From an uncultured Clostridia bacterium (GTDB lineage Bacteria; Bacillota; Clostridia; Oscillospirales; Acutalibacteraceae): 64,000 nucleotides of DNA. This document shows, piece after piece, positions 33,762 to 43,113 of the stretch (within the stretch, counting starts at the first letter, position 1; each line of letters begins with the position of its first letter). The notes under the pieces were generated by a model. That model saw only the letters and a list, made by a program, of their open reading frames with translations. It was not told the origin of the DNA and made no database searches. The position numbers and the translations under genes were made by a program. Location: assembly GCA_947581635.1 (NCBI GenBank), contig CANPVE010000001.1, positions 186,001-250,000 of the forward strand. Direction: 5' to 3'.

Positions 33762-35601
33762 TGCACACGCCTCCTGTCAATTTATTCGCGCCGCAGCCCG
33801 CGCATTTCTGTCTGCAATGCGGCGTCGTCTCGGACGCAAGCGCCTTTTTGTGCTCTCGTATCAGGAATTCTTTAGTTATTCCGTAGTCAAGATGATCCCA
33901 CGGCAGTATCTCGTCGTATTGGCGGCGACGATTGGCGTAAAATTTGGGGTCAATGCCGCATTCTTCAAATGCCTCCAACCACCTTTGGAGTGAAAAATAC
34001 TCGTCCCAGCCATCGAAGCGGCAGCCCTTCTCAAAAGCCCGCAGCAACACGTCGATTAATTTGCGGTCGCCTCTGGCAAATACCGCTTCCAAAAAGCTGG
34101 TATCCGCATCGTGCCAATTCAGCGTGATTTTGCGGCTCTTGACGCTATTGCGTAAATGCTGCTGCTTCATATGAATCGTCTCTATGTCGTCCTGCGGCTC
34201 CCATTGGAAAGGTGTGAACGGCTTCGGCACAAAGGTCGAGGCGCTGGATGTGACATTGACTCCTTTACCCTTGGGCTTGTTGGGATTTCGGTAGAATTCG
34301 TCCACAACCTTTTGCGAGAGTATGCCTATTCCTTCCACGTCCTCTAATGTCTCAGTAGGCAGACCCAGCATGAAATACAGCTTAACATTTGTCCATCCGC
34401 CATTGAAAGCTGTGCGGCAGGTGTTTAAAACTTCTTCCTCAGTGACGTTTTTGTTTATTGTGTCGCGCAGACGCTGAGTTCCCGCCTCTGGGGCAAAGGT
34501 AAGACCGCCCCGGCGTACCTTCTTCAATTTCTCGGTGAGCTCGTCGCTGAAACCGTCTATCCTTAGCGACGGCAGCGAAACGCTGACCTTATTTTGCTCA
34601 GTCCAATTGAGCATATTGTCAAGCAGCTCGGGCAGTTCGGTATAGTCGCTCGAACTGAGCGACGATAGGGACACTTCGTCGTAGCCTGTAGTGTCGCAAA
34701 GGCTGCGGCTCTGCATGTCCACGGTATGGAAGTCCTTCTCGCGGTTTGGACGGTAGATGTAACCCGCCTGGCAGAATCGGCAGCCGCGTATGCAGCCTCG
34801 GAATATTTCGGTGACGGCTCGGTCGTGAACTATCTCGATTATCGGAACAACGAAATTCTCAGGATAATAGACCTTGCTCATATCCTGTATTATGCGCTTG
34901 CGTATGACGGCGGGCGCGCCGTCGCGCGGGGTGAATTTCTTGATTGTACCGTCTGCGTTATATTCCACATCGTAAAGGGAAGGTATATAAATTCCCTCTA
35001 TATCCGCTGCGGCGCGCAGGAATTTCCTGCGATCAAACCCTTGTCTCTTATGTTCACGATAGAGGTCAAAAAGCTCTATGCTCACCTCTTCTCCCTCGCC
35101 AAGTGACACAATGTCCGCCAAATCCGCCAATGGTTCGGGATTGCACACGCATGGTCCGCCGAGTATCACCAGCGGGTCATCATTTGCGCGGTCGGAAGAG
35201 AGCAGAGGTATTCCCGCCAAGTCGAGCATGGCGAGTACGTTGGAATAGCTCAGTTCGTATTGCAGCGTGAAGCCCACAAAGTCGAATTCGCGCAGAGGGT
35301 CTCCGCTCTCCAGACCGTAGAGCGCAATATCGTGCTCACGCATTTTTGCCTCCATGTCAGGCCACGGCGCAAACACTCGCTCGCACCATACATCTGGCAC
35401 TGAATTGTAAAGTCCGTAGAGTATTTTCATTCCGAGGTGAGACATACCTATTTCGTACACGTCGGGAAAACAAAACGCAAATCGTATATTTACCGCAGAC
35501 TTGTCCTTCACAACACTGTTAGGCTCGCCGCCAACATAGCGCCCAGGCTTTTCCACGCTGAGCAAAATTCTTTCTATTTTTTCCATATAGCTTTCAGCCA
35601 A
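33727..35601 (-). CDS. TIGR03960-family B12-binding radical SAM protein
   Basis: A 624-residue protein. The N-terminal part is a cobalamin-binding-like domain, the centre a radical SAM core with the cluster motif CIRGCRFCQAG (about residue 288), and the C-terminal region carries AGCGANKLTGG. The TTG start at 35601 lies seven bases after GGAGG. Members are expected to cleave S-adenosylmethionine reductively; the reaction is unknown. It is co-transcribed with the DUF2344 partner downstream, and a promoter is visible upstream. Confidence 0.9.
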   Translation of the reverse strand: MAESYMEKIERILLSVEKPGRYVGGEPNSVVKDKSAVNIRFAFCFPDVYEIGMSHLGMKILYGLYNSVPDVWCERVFAPWPDMEAKMREHDIALYGLESGDPLREFDFVGFTLQYELSYSNVLAMLDLAGIPLLSSDRANDDPLVILGGPCVCNPEPLADLADIVSLGEGEEVSIELFDLYREHKRQGFDRRKFLRAAADIEGIYIPSLYDVEYNADGTIKKFTPRDGAPAVIRKRIIQDMSKVYYPENFVVPIIEIVHDRAVTEIFRGCIRGCRFCQAGYIYRPNREKDFHTVDMQSRSLCDTTGYDEVSLSSLSSSDYTELPELLDNMLNWTEQNKVSVSLPSLRIDGFSDELTEKLKKVRRGGLTFAPEAGTQRLRDTINKNVTEEEVLNTCRTAFNGGWTNVKLYFMLGLPTETLEDVEGIGILSQKVVDEFYRNPNKPKGKGVNVTSSASTFVPKPFTPFQWEPQDDIETIHMKQQHLRNSVKSRKITLNWHDADTSFLEAVFARGDRKLIDVLLRAFEKGCRFDGWDEYFSLQRWLEAFEECGIDPKFYANRRRQYDEILPWDHLDYGITKEFLIREHKKALASETTPHCRQKCAGCGANKLTGGVCSVFKTKYEERS

Positions 35602-35658
35602 AATAATGCCTCCGAACCTACTGCCTGATGTGGCAGCGAGTAAACTTAAACTACAATC

Positions 35659-35687
35659 ATAATATCAGATTTTTTATTTTATTGCAA
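35659..35687 (-). promoter_or_regulatory. promoter of the radical SAM pair
   Basis: On the minus strand TTGCAA (35682-35687) and TATTAT (35659-35664) are 17 bases apart, with TGA directly before the -10. Confidence 0.55.
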
Positions 35688-35817
35688 CAGCATTTAATTT
35701 TTTGCAGGTGAAAAAACGGGAAAATTTTGATGGAAAGGGTTTATTGCCTGGTATTATCCTAATCAGTCACGCGATACTCTAAAATTACCATAACGCAATT
35801 TTTAACAAAACTGCGTA

Positions 35818-35864
35818 AACAAAAAATTCCCGCAAATGCCGTAAATCGGACATTTGCGGGAATT
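35818..35864 (-). terminator. terminator of the tRNA operon
   Basis: On the minus strand AATTCCCGCAAATG pairs perfectly over 14 bases with CATTTGCGGGAATT, followed by TTTTTTG. The stem starts directly at the encoded CCA end of the last tRNA. Confidence 0.85.
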
Positions 35865-35956
35865 GGCGGAGAAGGAGGGACTTGAACCCTCGCGCCAGCT
35901 TTGAACCAGCCTACTCCCTTAGCAGGGGAGCCTCGTCACCACTTGAGTACTTCTCC
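35864..35956 (-). tRNA. tRNA-Ser (GCT)
   Basis: Class II tRNA with a long variable arm. The acceptor GGAGAAG pairs with CTTCTCC; anticodon stem CTCCC/GGGAG with loop CTGCTAA gives anticodon GCT (codons AGC/AGU). T arm contains GGTTCAAGTCC. Discriminator G and an encoded CCA follow. Confidence 0.93.
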
Positions 35957-36001
35957 GAATGTGCTGACAATAAATTAAAATTCAATCTAAAGAAAGGGTG
36001 T

Positions 36002-36090
36002 TGGCGGAGGGGAAGGGATTCGAACCCTTGGTAGGTTGCCCTATCACTAGTTTTCAAGACTAGCTCCTTAAACCGCTCGGACACCCCTCC
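36002..36090 (-). tRNA. tRNA-Ser (TGA)
   Basis: Acceptor GGAGGGG/CCCCTCC, anticodon stem CTAGT/ACTAG with loop CTTGAAA, giving anticodon TGA (UCN codons). A long variable arm and the T arm GGGTTCGAATCCC are present. Discriminator G and encoded CCA. Confidence 0.94.
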
Positions 36091-36095
36091 ATAGT

Positions 36096-36182
36096 TGGTG
36101 CGGATAACAGGACTTGAACCTGCATGAACTTGCATTCACTAGAACCTGAATCTAGCGCGTCTGCCAATTCCGCCATATCCGC
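36096..36182 (-). tRNA. tRNA-Leu (CAG)
   Basis: Acceptor GCGGATA/TATCCGC, anticodon stem CTAGA/TCTAG with loop TTCAGGT, giving anticodon CAG (codon CUG). Long variable arm and T arm GGTTCAAGTCC. Discriminator A and encoded CCA. It is first in a three-tRNA transcript. Confidence 0.94.
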
Positions 36183-36216
36183 ATATTTCGGCTCAGTCCG
36201 CTGACTGGCAAAATTA

Positions 36217-36245
36217 ATATTATCATATTGGGAGAGGTTTGTCAA
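36217..36245 (-). promoter_or_regulatory. strong promoter of the tRNA operon
   Basis: On the minus strand a perfect TTGACA (36240-36245) and TAATAT (36217-36222) are 17 bases apart, about 35 bases before tRNA-Leu. Confidence 0.8.
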
Positions 36246-36406
36246 GTGTTTTTTTCAAATCAAGGCTATTTTTTAATTAACTTTACACTTTCTTTATAGT
36301 TTTTTTGCGACTAATTTACCCGACGCCATTTATAATTATCCATACAAGTAGCGCGTTACTTGAATTTTTTCTCCGGATTAAAAAAGAAAAGAGGGTAATA
36401 CAGAGC

Positions 36407-37321
36407 ATGAATGATTATTTATTGCAGACCGTATGTCTTACAAAAATTTATGGCAAACAAAAAGCCGTTGATTCGCTCAGTCTGAATGTAAAAAAAGGCG
36501 CGATTTATGGCCTGATAGGGCGCAACGGCGCTGGCAAGACCACATTTATGAAGATGATTTCGGGTTTGGCGGCGCCTACCTCGGGAGAAATACGTCTTTT
36601 CGGGGACGACGCAACGCGCGTATATACGCAGCAACACCGCGTTGGCGCTCTGATTGAAGCTCCGGGCATTTACGGAGATATGACGGCGTTTGATAATATG
36701 CGTATGAAGGCAATCGCCATGGGCGTCTACAACCGCGATAAGATAAACGAACTTCTGGATTTGGTGGGATTGTTGGAAACGCGCAGCAAAAGGGCGGGAA
36801 AGTTTTCGCTTGGAATGAAACAACGTCTCGGTATCGCTATGTCCATGATAGGTACACCCGATATGCTTGTCTTGGACGAGCCTATAAACGGTCTCGACCC
36901 GCAAGGGATCATTGAAATACGCGGAGTTATAGCAAAGCTCAGCCGTGAATACGGAATTACGATCATAATATCGAGCCATATTCTTGACGAGCTTTCGCGA
37001 ATTGCCACTCACTATGCGATTATAAATGAAGGCAGGTTGATTCAAGAGCTTTCAAAAGAAGAATTATTGGATAAATGCTCAGAGTGTATTGAAATAAAGT
37101 CAGATTCCGTCAAGGAGATATGCATTGCACTCGAAGAAATGGGCTGCGGAGATTATGAGGTATGCGACGGCGTAACGATTCGTGTAAATAACTGCTGCGA
37201 CAGGCTGGGTGAAATAAACATGGGGCTTGCGAGGCGCGGAATTGTTATAAATGGGATATCGCTTAAACAGGAGAGCTTACAGGATTTTTTTGTAAATATC
37301 ACGGGAAGGGCGGCCGAATAA
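36407..37321 (+). CDS. ABC transporter ATP-binding protein, BcrA/lantibiotic-immunity type
   Basis: A 304-residue ATPase. Walker A GRNGAGKTT (about residue 38), signature FSLGMKQRLGIAMSM, Walker B MLVLDEPINGLDP and switch His in IISSHILDEL are all present. The C-terminal 80 residues match the extension of BcrA-like exporters. ATG 36407 follows GAGGG by about 11 bases; an upstream in-frame start at 36305 has no ribosome site. With the next permease gene and the two-component genes downstream it looks like a peptide-antibiotic resistance or immunity unit (inference). Confidence 0.9.
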   Translation: MNDYLLQTVCLTKIYGKQKAVDSLSLNVKKGAIYGLIGRNGAGKTTFMKMISGLAAPTSGEIRLFGDDATRVYTQQHRVGALIEAPGIYGDMTAFDNMRMKAIAMGVYNRDKINELLDLVGLLETRSKRAGKFSLGMKQRLGIAMSMIGTPDMLVLDEPINGLDPQGIIEIRGVIAKLSREYGITIIISSHILDELSRIATHYAIINEGRLIQELSKEELLDKCSECIEIKSDSVKEICIALEEMGCGDYEVCDGVTIRVNNCCDRLGEINMGLARRGIVINGISLKQESLQDFFVNITGRAAE

Positions 37322-37322
37322 A

Positions 37323-38186
37323 TTGAGTGGAATGATTAATTTGATAAAAATGGAGCTTTTCAGATTGGTTAAATCAAAAGGCACATATCTAACGATTTTG
37401 TTTGTCGTAATATTCAGCTTTCTGCTATTTATGATGTCGTCATCATTTGGTGAGCAGTCAAAGGCTAATATGCTTGAGGAAGACAATGCATTGTATGCGG
37501 AAATAACTGAAGAAGAGGAGCACATTAAAAGCGGCGGCATAGGATTCGTGGGGGTAGATTTTACACGCGACACGGATATTAAATTTGAAACGATTGTTCA
37601 CAGCTTTCTTTCCAGTGGAGTATTTTTGATATTCTGTGGAATATTTGCCGCAAATACCGTGTGCAATAAGTATAAATGTGGGTTTCAGAAAAATCTCAGC
37701 ACTTATTCCAATAAAAAATGGCAGCTCACAGCATCGGAAAACATTGCGGTGCTCGCCTTTACTGTGACTGAGATATTACTTATTGTGTTCATACTGTTGA
37801 TAATTAGCGTGTTTTACTTTGAAAATTTTCGTCTCGGAAGCGCCGCGAATATCATTAAATATATGGGAATGCAGGCAGTGCTTTACTATGCCTTTGCCAC
37901 CCTCATAATGTTTATTGTGGAGGTAGTTCACAGCAAGGTCGCCGGAATTACGGTCACGTGCCTGCTCAGTATGGGTTTTGGCAGTTTCTTTTTCAACAAA
38001 TTGGACGAGATACTGAAGCTGAATAATTTCCTTGTAACGCAACATACCATCGTATATAATGCAAAAATGCTTCCAATTGCCTTTGACGGCGAACTGTGGG
38101 GGACAGCCGCAACGGTTGCAATTTGCTCAATAATATTGTATAATATATTCAGTGCGTTTTTCGTATCAAGCAGAGATATGGCATAA
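37323..38186 (+). CDS. ABC-2 type permease of the BcrA-like exporter
   Basis: A 287-residue membrane protein with about six hydrophobic segments: one near the N-terminus (about 22-42), a long extracytoplasmic loop (about 43-95), then five more. This is the layout of BcrB/ABC-2 permeases. TTG at 37323 follows the ATPase stop directly; ATG at 37332 is the alternative. It supplies the membrane part of the exporter encoded upstream. Confidence 0.82.
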   Translation: MSGMINLIKMELFRLVKSKGTYLTILFVVIFSFLLFMMSSSFGEQSKANMLEEDNALYAEITEEEEHIKSGGIGFVGVDFTRDTDIKFETIVHSFLSSGVFLIFCGIFAANTVCNKYKCGFQKNLSTYSNKKWQLTASENIAVLAFTVTEILLIVFILLIISVFYFENFRLGSAANIIKYMGMQAVLYYAFATLIMFIVEVVHSKVAGITVTCLLSMGFGSFFFNKLDEILKLNNFLVTQHTIVYNAKMLPIAFDGELWGTAATVAICSIILYNIFSAFFVSSRDMA

Positions 38187-38684
38187 GGGAGTAAAGCAAG
38201 TTATAGATGTAAGTGAGACCAAGAAGCTTTTATCATTTTACTCAGAGAGAAACACTGATTGTCAACGATAAAAAGTGGAAAAAAGGGATCTTCCGGCAGT
38301 CTCATGCTATTTGCAGTTTCATGCTATTTAATTGAAATTTATATAAAGAGAATTTTGTTGACGCTATGAAATATCTGCGCATATTAAAGGAAGAATTTCG
38401 CAGGTCTGATGTTAGTGCGGAAATAGTGTCCCACGTGCTTAGCATAGGTATTTCTAAAAGGCGTGAGTTTCTCCGAGCGGAATGTCGAAAAGCGTTCGTT
38501 TGTCGACATATCTCCCAATGACGTCAGTTTGAGATGTGATCTGATAGACACAGTAATATTTGGAATTCCCTTTGGATTGTGATGAGCCGGAGACATTCCA
38601 CAACTGCAGCCTGTACCTGCAAAGACGCCTTGATTTGGATTAAACTGTATTTACAATACCTTCAGTATTTGAGAGGCTATCGTT
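38187..38684. other. intergenic region with possible gene relic
   Basis: About 500 bases between the permease and the histidine kinase. It contains a 51-codon plus-strand frame (38366-38521), another protein-like stretch in a different frame (about 38449-38580) and a 70-codon minus-strand frame (38384-38596), none with a good ribosome site. This could be a decayed gene or a dispersed element. No terminator is obvious. Confidence 0.4.
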
Positions 38685-39581
38685 TTGAAAATCGCGTTTA
38701 TCTTATTGCTCGCGGCGTTTGTGTTGCTCATAATTAAATATGCGCGCTACAGACGGCAGATTGCTGATATCTGTCGTCAATTAGCGTTTAACCGCAGAGA
38801 GAAAAGCAACATTGACATTCGCACGAGCCTTGACTGCCACGAAATAATCGAGCTGCGGGACTGCGTGAACGGAGTTTTGACTGATGCAAGGAATGAGTGC
38901 GCCCATTACATTCAGCAGGAGACCCACACAAAGGAGCTTATCACGGATTTGGCACATGATATTCGCACTCCGCTCACTTCGCTCGACGGATATTTTGATT
39001 TGCTTTGCGACGCGGATTTGCACGATGAGCGGGAAAAATACAAGAATATAATTACCGAGCGGCTGCGGCTGTTGTGGGATTTGCTTGAGCAACTTTTCAC
39101 ATATGCCAAGCTGCAAAATGGTTCATATAAACCCGAGATAGAGACATTCGACTGCGGCCAAATGCTTTGCGACATATTGCTATCTTTCTATGAGGATTTT
39201 CGCTTACGCGGTATAGAGCCGAATATAGATATACTCGACAGTGAGTGCATGATTCTCGGGGATAAGGTGGCATTTGGGCGGGTGGTGCAGAATATTTTGC
39301 GAAATGCCCTGTTGCACGGGCGCGACAGCATTTCAATATCCATGTGCGCCACAGCCACAAAAGTTGTATTCACATTCCGCAATAATTTGGACAGGGATTG
39401 GAGCGGAGATATAAACAAGGTGTTTGAAAGATTTTATACGGCGGACAAATCCCGTACCAATCATTCCTCGGGTCTTGGCCTGCCGGTTGCAAGGCAGTTG
39501 ACCGAGGCAATGAACGGAAAAATTTCCGCCGACGTTTCAGACGGAGATTTTATGATAAGGCTTGAATTTTTAAGGCAATAA
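38685..39581 (+). CDS. sensor histidine kinase
   Basis: A 298-residue kinase with a single N-terminal membrane segment (about 3-18) and almost no extracellular part, as in intramembrane-sensing kinases linked to antibiotic exporters. The H-box is DLAHDIRTPLTSL (His about 91), the N-box RNALLHG, then FERFY and SSGLGLPVARQL. TTG at 38685 has GAGAGG at eight bases. The response regulator follows after 14 bases. It probably senses stress through the neighbouring ABC exporter (inference). Confidence 0.9.
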   Translation: MKIAFILLLAAFVLLIIKYARYRRQIADICRQLAFNRREKSNIDIRTSLDCHEIIELRDCVNGVLTDARNECAHYIQQETHTKELITDLAHDIRTPLTSLDGYFDLLCDADLHDEREKYKNIITERLRLLWDLLEQLFTYAKLQNGSYKPEIETFDCGQMLCDILLSFYEDFRLRGIEPNIDILDSECMILGDKVAFGRVVQNILRNALLHGRDSISISMCATATKVVFTFRNNLDRDWSGDINKVFERFYTADKSRTNHSSGLGLPVARQLTEAMNGKISADVSDGDFMIRLEFLRQ

Positions 39582-39610
39582 AGGCAATAAAAACATTGCG
39601 GAGGTGTCTT

Positions 39611-40291
39611 TTGAAAAGGATATTGATAATAGAGGATGATACCGGAATAAACAATATGATAGCCGATACGCTTGCCAAGAACAATTTTGAATGCATATCG
39701 GCCTATTCGGGTACGGAAGGATTGATGTGCGCCAAACAATACGGCTGCGATTTAATTCTTCTTGATCTGATGCTCCCCGGCAAGAGCGGTGAGGATGTGT
39801 TGCGTGAGATACGTGAAAAGCGGGAATTTACGAGCGTTCCCGTAATTGTAATTTCCGCCAAAGATGAATTTGACAACAAGGTTGATTTGCTCATGAGCGG
39901 TGCTGTGGACTATATTACCAAGCCATTCCAAATGAAAGAGCTTGTTGCGCGCGTTTATGTCCATTTGTGCAAGAGCAGCGGTACGTCCGATGATGGGCGG
40001 ATATCCTATAAACAACTTGTGCTCGATAAATCATTATACACCGCCGAGCTTTGCGGACAAAAGATCCCGCTCATTCATCAGGAATTCAACATATTGGAGC
40101 TTATATTCGGAAATCCAAAAAAGGTATTTTCCAAAAGGGAAATATTCAACTACGCGTGGGAGGATTACTATGAGGGTGAGGACAAGACTATAAATGTCCA
40201 TATAAGCAATATAAGGATAAAGTTTAAAAATGTCACCGACGAGCCGTATATAGAAACAGTGTGGGGGATAGGGCTCAAGGCCGCCGAATGA
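39611..40291 (+). CDS. OmpR-family response regulator
   Basis: A 226-residue two-domain regulator. The receiver has EDD at residues 8-10, the phosphorylated Asp at about 52 (LLDLMLPG) and Lys in ITKPF. The C-terminal winged helix contains KVFSKREIFNYAW and INVHISNIRIK. Start: TTG 39611 with GGAGG six bases upstream; the in-frame TTG at 39596 has no site. It should control the adjacent exporter genes. Confidence 0.92.
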   Translation: MKRILIIEDDTGINNMIADTLAKNNFECISAYSGTEGLMCAKQYGCDLILLDLMLPGKSGEDVLREIREKREFTSVPVIVISAKDEFDNKVDLLMSGAVDYITKPFQMKELVARVYVHLCKSSGTSDDGRISYKQLVLDKSLYTAELCGQKIPLIHQEFNILELIFGNPKKVFSKREIFNYAWEDYYEGEDKTINVHISNIRIKFKNVTDEPYIETVWGIGLKAAE

Positions 40292-40310
40292 TTTTTTGCC
40301 TTTGAAATGT

Positions 40311-40346
40311 AAAAAAGCGCCGTTATCAAAAACGGCGCTTTTTTAT
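40311..40346. terminator. bidirectional terminator
   Basis: AAAAAAGCGCCGTT (40311-40324) pairs perfectly with AACGGCGCTTTTTT (40331-40344), loop ATCAAA. It serves the two-component genes and, on the other strand, the TIR gene whose stop is at 40365. Confidence 0.88.
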
Positions 40347-40364
40347 TTGAGTTCAAATAAGAGA

Positions 40365-42887
40365 TTATTTTTTCTTTTTCTTCTTGTTACTCTTATTGTC
40401 CACGTTGACACCAAACAGTATCTCACTGAGATTCATATCGCGGTAGGCTTCGGGGTCATAATTTATCTTTGGCAGATTTCCGCTCGGAAGTTCTATCAAG
40501 CTGTCGTCGTCCACATCGGGAAATACGCTTGGTGTCGTTCTCTGCGGAAGTCGCGATGGTTGCCGTGATGTGGATTTTTCCTGCTCATTTGATTGCTTCG
40601 ACTGCTTTTTCTTTTTGTTCTTCTTTTCTTCCTCGGCTCTCATGCGGGCCGCTTTTTTCTGGGCTTCCTTTCTGGCGGCCTTTTCCGCCGCCTTTTGCGC
40701 GGACTTCTTGGAGGCTTTTTGCTCTTCCTTCTGCTTTTCATACCACTCATTATTAGCCTCGGACTTTTTGTCCGCCAACTTGCCGTCGTTTGAAGCCGCA
40801 AGCTCCGCTCTGGATCCGTATTGCCGATGGGATTCTTCGATATCGGTGTCAACAGGCGTTTCCATATTTGCCATGAGTGATTTCTTTATACCGCCCTCAT
40901 GCGAGAATCTGTATTTGCGGGCGGGTGAATTGTCGCCTTCGACTTGAACCGTATTGTTTTTATATGATGTACGGCTGCTCTCCGTTTGAGCCGAAGATTC
41001 CTCTTCCAGTTGTTTGATCGCTTCGTATCGGCGCGTCTCACGGCGTTCCCGCACAGCTGACCGCAGCGATTCGGGGATTGTTTCCGCAGAATTCGACGTG
41101 CGCTGCGGCGGGGTAACGAACGTATTTACCGCGCCGAAAAGACGGCTGTTGGAATTCAATCGGGGGCTGGGAGCGCGATAGATTGGAGAAGGCATCGGAG
41201 GGGGCGTAGGTTCGGAATATTCGGCTTGACGCGGACGGCTTATGCGGCGAACCATGGTGTATTTCGCGTTAGGCATGAGCCTGTGATACATTTCGCTCGG
41301 AATCCATCTGCCATTTACCTCGTACATTTCGCTTTCGTATTCCGTGCGCCGAATTCTTGTTCTCACCGACACTATGCAGCGTCTGCGCCCTTTGCGCTGT
41401 TCCGGAGCGGGCTGGGGAGCCGGTTCCGGAAGCTTGGGTTTGTCAAAGCTGAGCGCGGGCAGCGGAATATCCTCGTCCTTGAATCTGACGGGTGTGTGAT
41501 CCACCGGCTCATATTTCGGTTCATTCTGAACATAGTTGCGCTCGTCAAAAGCGTCCAGAGCGCCCAAGTGATAGGTAAGACGAGCGTCTGCTATATTGTC
41601 CTCAGTCGAGGTCATGAACTTGCGGTCATCGACTATTTTTTCAAATGTCGCCTCGGATATTTGCGCAGTCTTTTCTTTATTCGCAGGCACACTTGCCGGT
41701 TCAGCCGCAGCCACGGGCGGGGTTGGTTCAATGTGCGTTATTTCATTGTTGGAACTTGCGGGAATATCGTCCGTACGCTGCGCGGCGGAATCGTCACCGG
41801 GATAATACATCACGTTGGAATTTCGTGCCGATCGGGATCCCGTTCGCTTCATGTTATAGCTTGAAACCTCGCTGTCGTCGCCGTAATCTATGATTATTGG
41901 CGTCATTCCGGAATTTATATCTGATGATTCCGTTATAATTACGGGTTTTGATGATATATCTTTTGACAGGTCAACCTTGTGGAACTCGTTCTTGGGAATG
42001 GGCTGGTAGCCGTAGGGATTGTCTGGGTGTGAAACTGCGGGCGGCTCAGGCTTTGGCTCCTCATTTGGCGCATTGAGAACTTTTTGGAGTTCTTCTTCCT
42101 TGGCCCGGCTGCTCTTTTCCATGAAACTCTCTATCAGCCCTATCATACTGTCGTACTGTTTTTTCTCGGCGTTGGCGGGCATGGGCGAATTGTCTATCAG
42201 GTTTTCTATAGCGTAATATTCCTGTTCCTGAGAGCGTTCCTGTTTTTCGGGCCAATTAAAGCGGTTGTTGTTTGCCTTGCCGTTTTTCTGGAACAGGGTG
42301 ATATTTTTAATATCCTGTTCGTCAAGTCCCGCTCCGAATGAAGCCATTACGGAGTTGAGGCTGCTGAGCTCGTCTGAAATATCGTCGTCATCGTCCACGG
42401 ATATGTTAATAGCCCCGGATTCCTCGAATGGCAGCGGCATGGGGTTTTTTGGCCATGCACCGCGGCATTTTTCGAGCGTGTCGGAGGAATTTATTCTGAG
42501 CCACAGTTCTTGGGGAATATGAGGATTGTAGCGGATTCCGGCGGGAAAATCCACCGTATTCCAGTCTGTTCCCAGCGGTGTGTCGTCAAGGCATATTACT
42601 ATTTTCTTTTTTGGGCTGTTCATCACGGCGCGCGGCTCAAACTCCCTATAAGAAGCGTATTTAAGATAGCTTTTGGAGAGAAACACCATCGCAACCTCGG
42701 AGTTGCCCAGTCGCTCGGCAATACGCATATTTGAGGGGTTGCCGCAAGCGGCGCTGCTCCATATTCTGAATCCCTCATTGTACATTTTTACGGCAATGGA
42801 ATAAGCTATCTTTTCGTCCTGCTGCGCATAGGTTATGAACACATAGGGCGACTTCCCCTCATATTCGGGGATAGGTGCGAATGCCAT
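40365..42887 (-). CDS. large TIR-domain protein
   Basis: An 840-residue protein. Residues about 14-125 form a TIR domain: YVFITYAQQDEKIAYSIAV, EGFRIW, VAMVFLSKSYLK followed by a Glu at about 82 in the position of the NADase catalytic Glu. The centre is long, Pro/Ser/Glu-rich and likely disordered, with a small basic block near 500-545 (YESEMYEVNGRWIPSEMYH). A Lys/Ala/Glu coiled-coil-like region (about 715-780) and a poly-Lys tail end the protein. No membrane segment. The ATG at 42887 follows AGAGGTG; a farther ATG at 42926 has no site. Bacterial TIR proteins act in antiphage NAD depletion or as assembly modules; no partner gene is adjacent. Confidence 0.82.
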   Translation of the reverse strand: MAFAPIPEYEGKSPYVFITYAQQDEKIAYSIAVKMYNEGFRIWSSAACGNPSNMRIAERLGNSEVAMVFLSKSYLKYASYREFEPRAVMNSPKKKIVICLDDTPLGTDWNTVDFPAGIRYNPHIPQELWLRINSSDTLEKCRGAWPKNPMPLPFEESGAINISVDDDDDISDELSSLNSVMASFGAGLDEQDIKNITLFQKNGKANNNRFNWPEKQERSQEQEYYAIENLIDNSPMPANAEKKQYDSMIGLIESFMEKSSRAKEEELQKVLNAPNEEPKPEPPAVSHPDNPYGYQPIPKNEFHKVDLSKDISSKPVIITESSDINSGMTPIIIDYGDDSEVSSYNMKRTGSRSARNSNVMYYPGDDSAAQRTDDIPASSNNEITHIEPTPPVAAAEPASVPANKEKTAQISEATFEKIVDDRKFMTSTEDNIADARLTYHLGALDAFDERNYVQNEPKYEPVDHTPVRFKDEDIPLPALSFDKPKLPEPAPQPAPEQRKGRRRCIVSVRTRIRRTEYESEMYEVNGRWIPSEMYHRLMPNAKYTMVRRISRPRQAEYSEPTPPPMPSPIYRAPSPRLNSNSRLFGAVNTFVTPPQRTSNSAETIPESLRSAVRERRETRRYEAIKQLEEESSAQTESSRTSYKNNTVQVEGDNSPARKYRFSHEGGIKKSLMANMETPVDTDIEESHRQYGSRAELAASNDGKLADKKSEANNEWYEKQKEEQKASKKSAQKAAEKAARKEAQKKAARMRAEEEKKNKKKKQSKQSNEQEKSTSRQPSRLPQRTTPSVFPDVDDDSLIELPSGNLPKINYDPEAYRDMNLSEILFGVNVDNKSNKKKKKK

Positions 42888-42972
42888 ACGAAAAAACACC
42901 TCTGAATCAAAACTAAAACAATTCAATCAAATTTAATAAATTTAAGTTGCCGAACTCAAACCAATTATACTT

Positions 42973-43001
42973 ATTATATATTAATTGGGCGAAAGGTTCA
43001 A
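42973..43001 (-). promoter_or_regulatory. promoter of the TIR gene
   Basis: On the minus strand TTGAAC (42996-43001) and TATAAT (42973-42978), spacing 17, about 85 bases before the start. Confidence 0.65.
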
Positions 43002-43042
43002 GCGGATTGATAAATTGTTGAATAACAGTTTACATTTAATTT

Positions 43043-43071
43043 GCATTATTATTACAATTGAGCGCATACTA
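43043..43071 (+). promoter_or_regulatory. possible sigma-G-type promoter for spoVAE
   Basis: GCATT (43043-43047), 17 bases, then CATACTA (43065-43071). The -10 fits the forespore sigma-G pattern CATNNTA; the -35 matches in four of five positions. No sigma-A promoter is visible here. SpoVA genes of Bacillus use sigma-G. Confidence 0.4.
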
Positions 43072-43113
43072 ATTCCGAAGTAATTCAAGTAGTTTGAAAG
43101 GAATGAGGCACAC

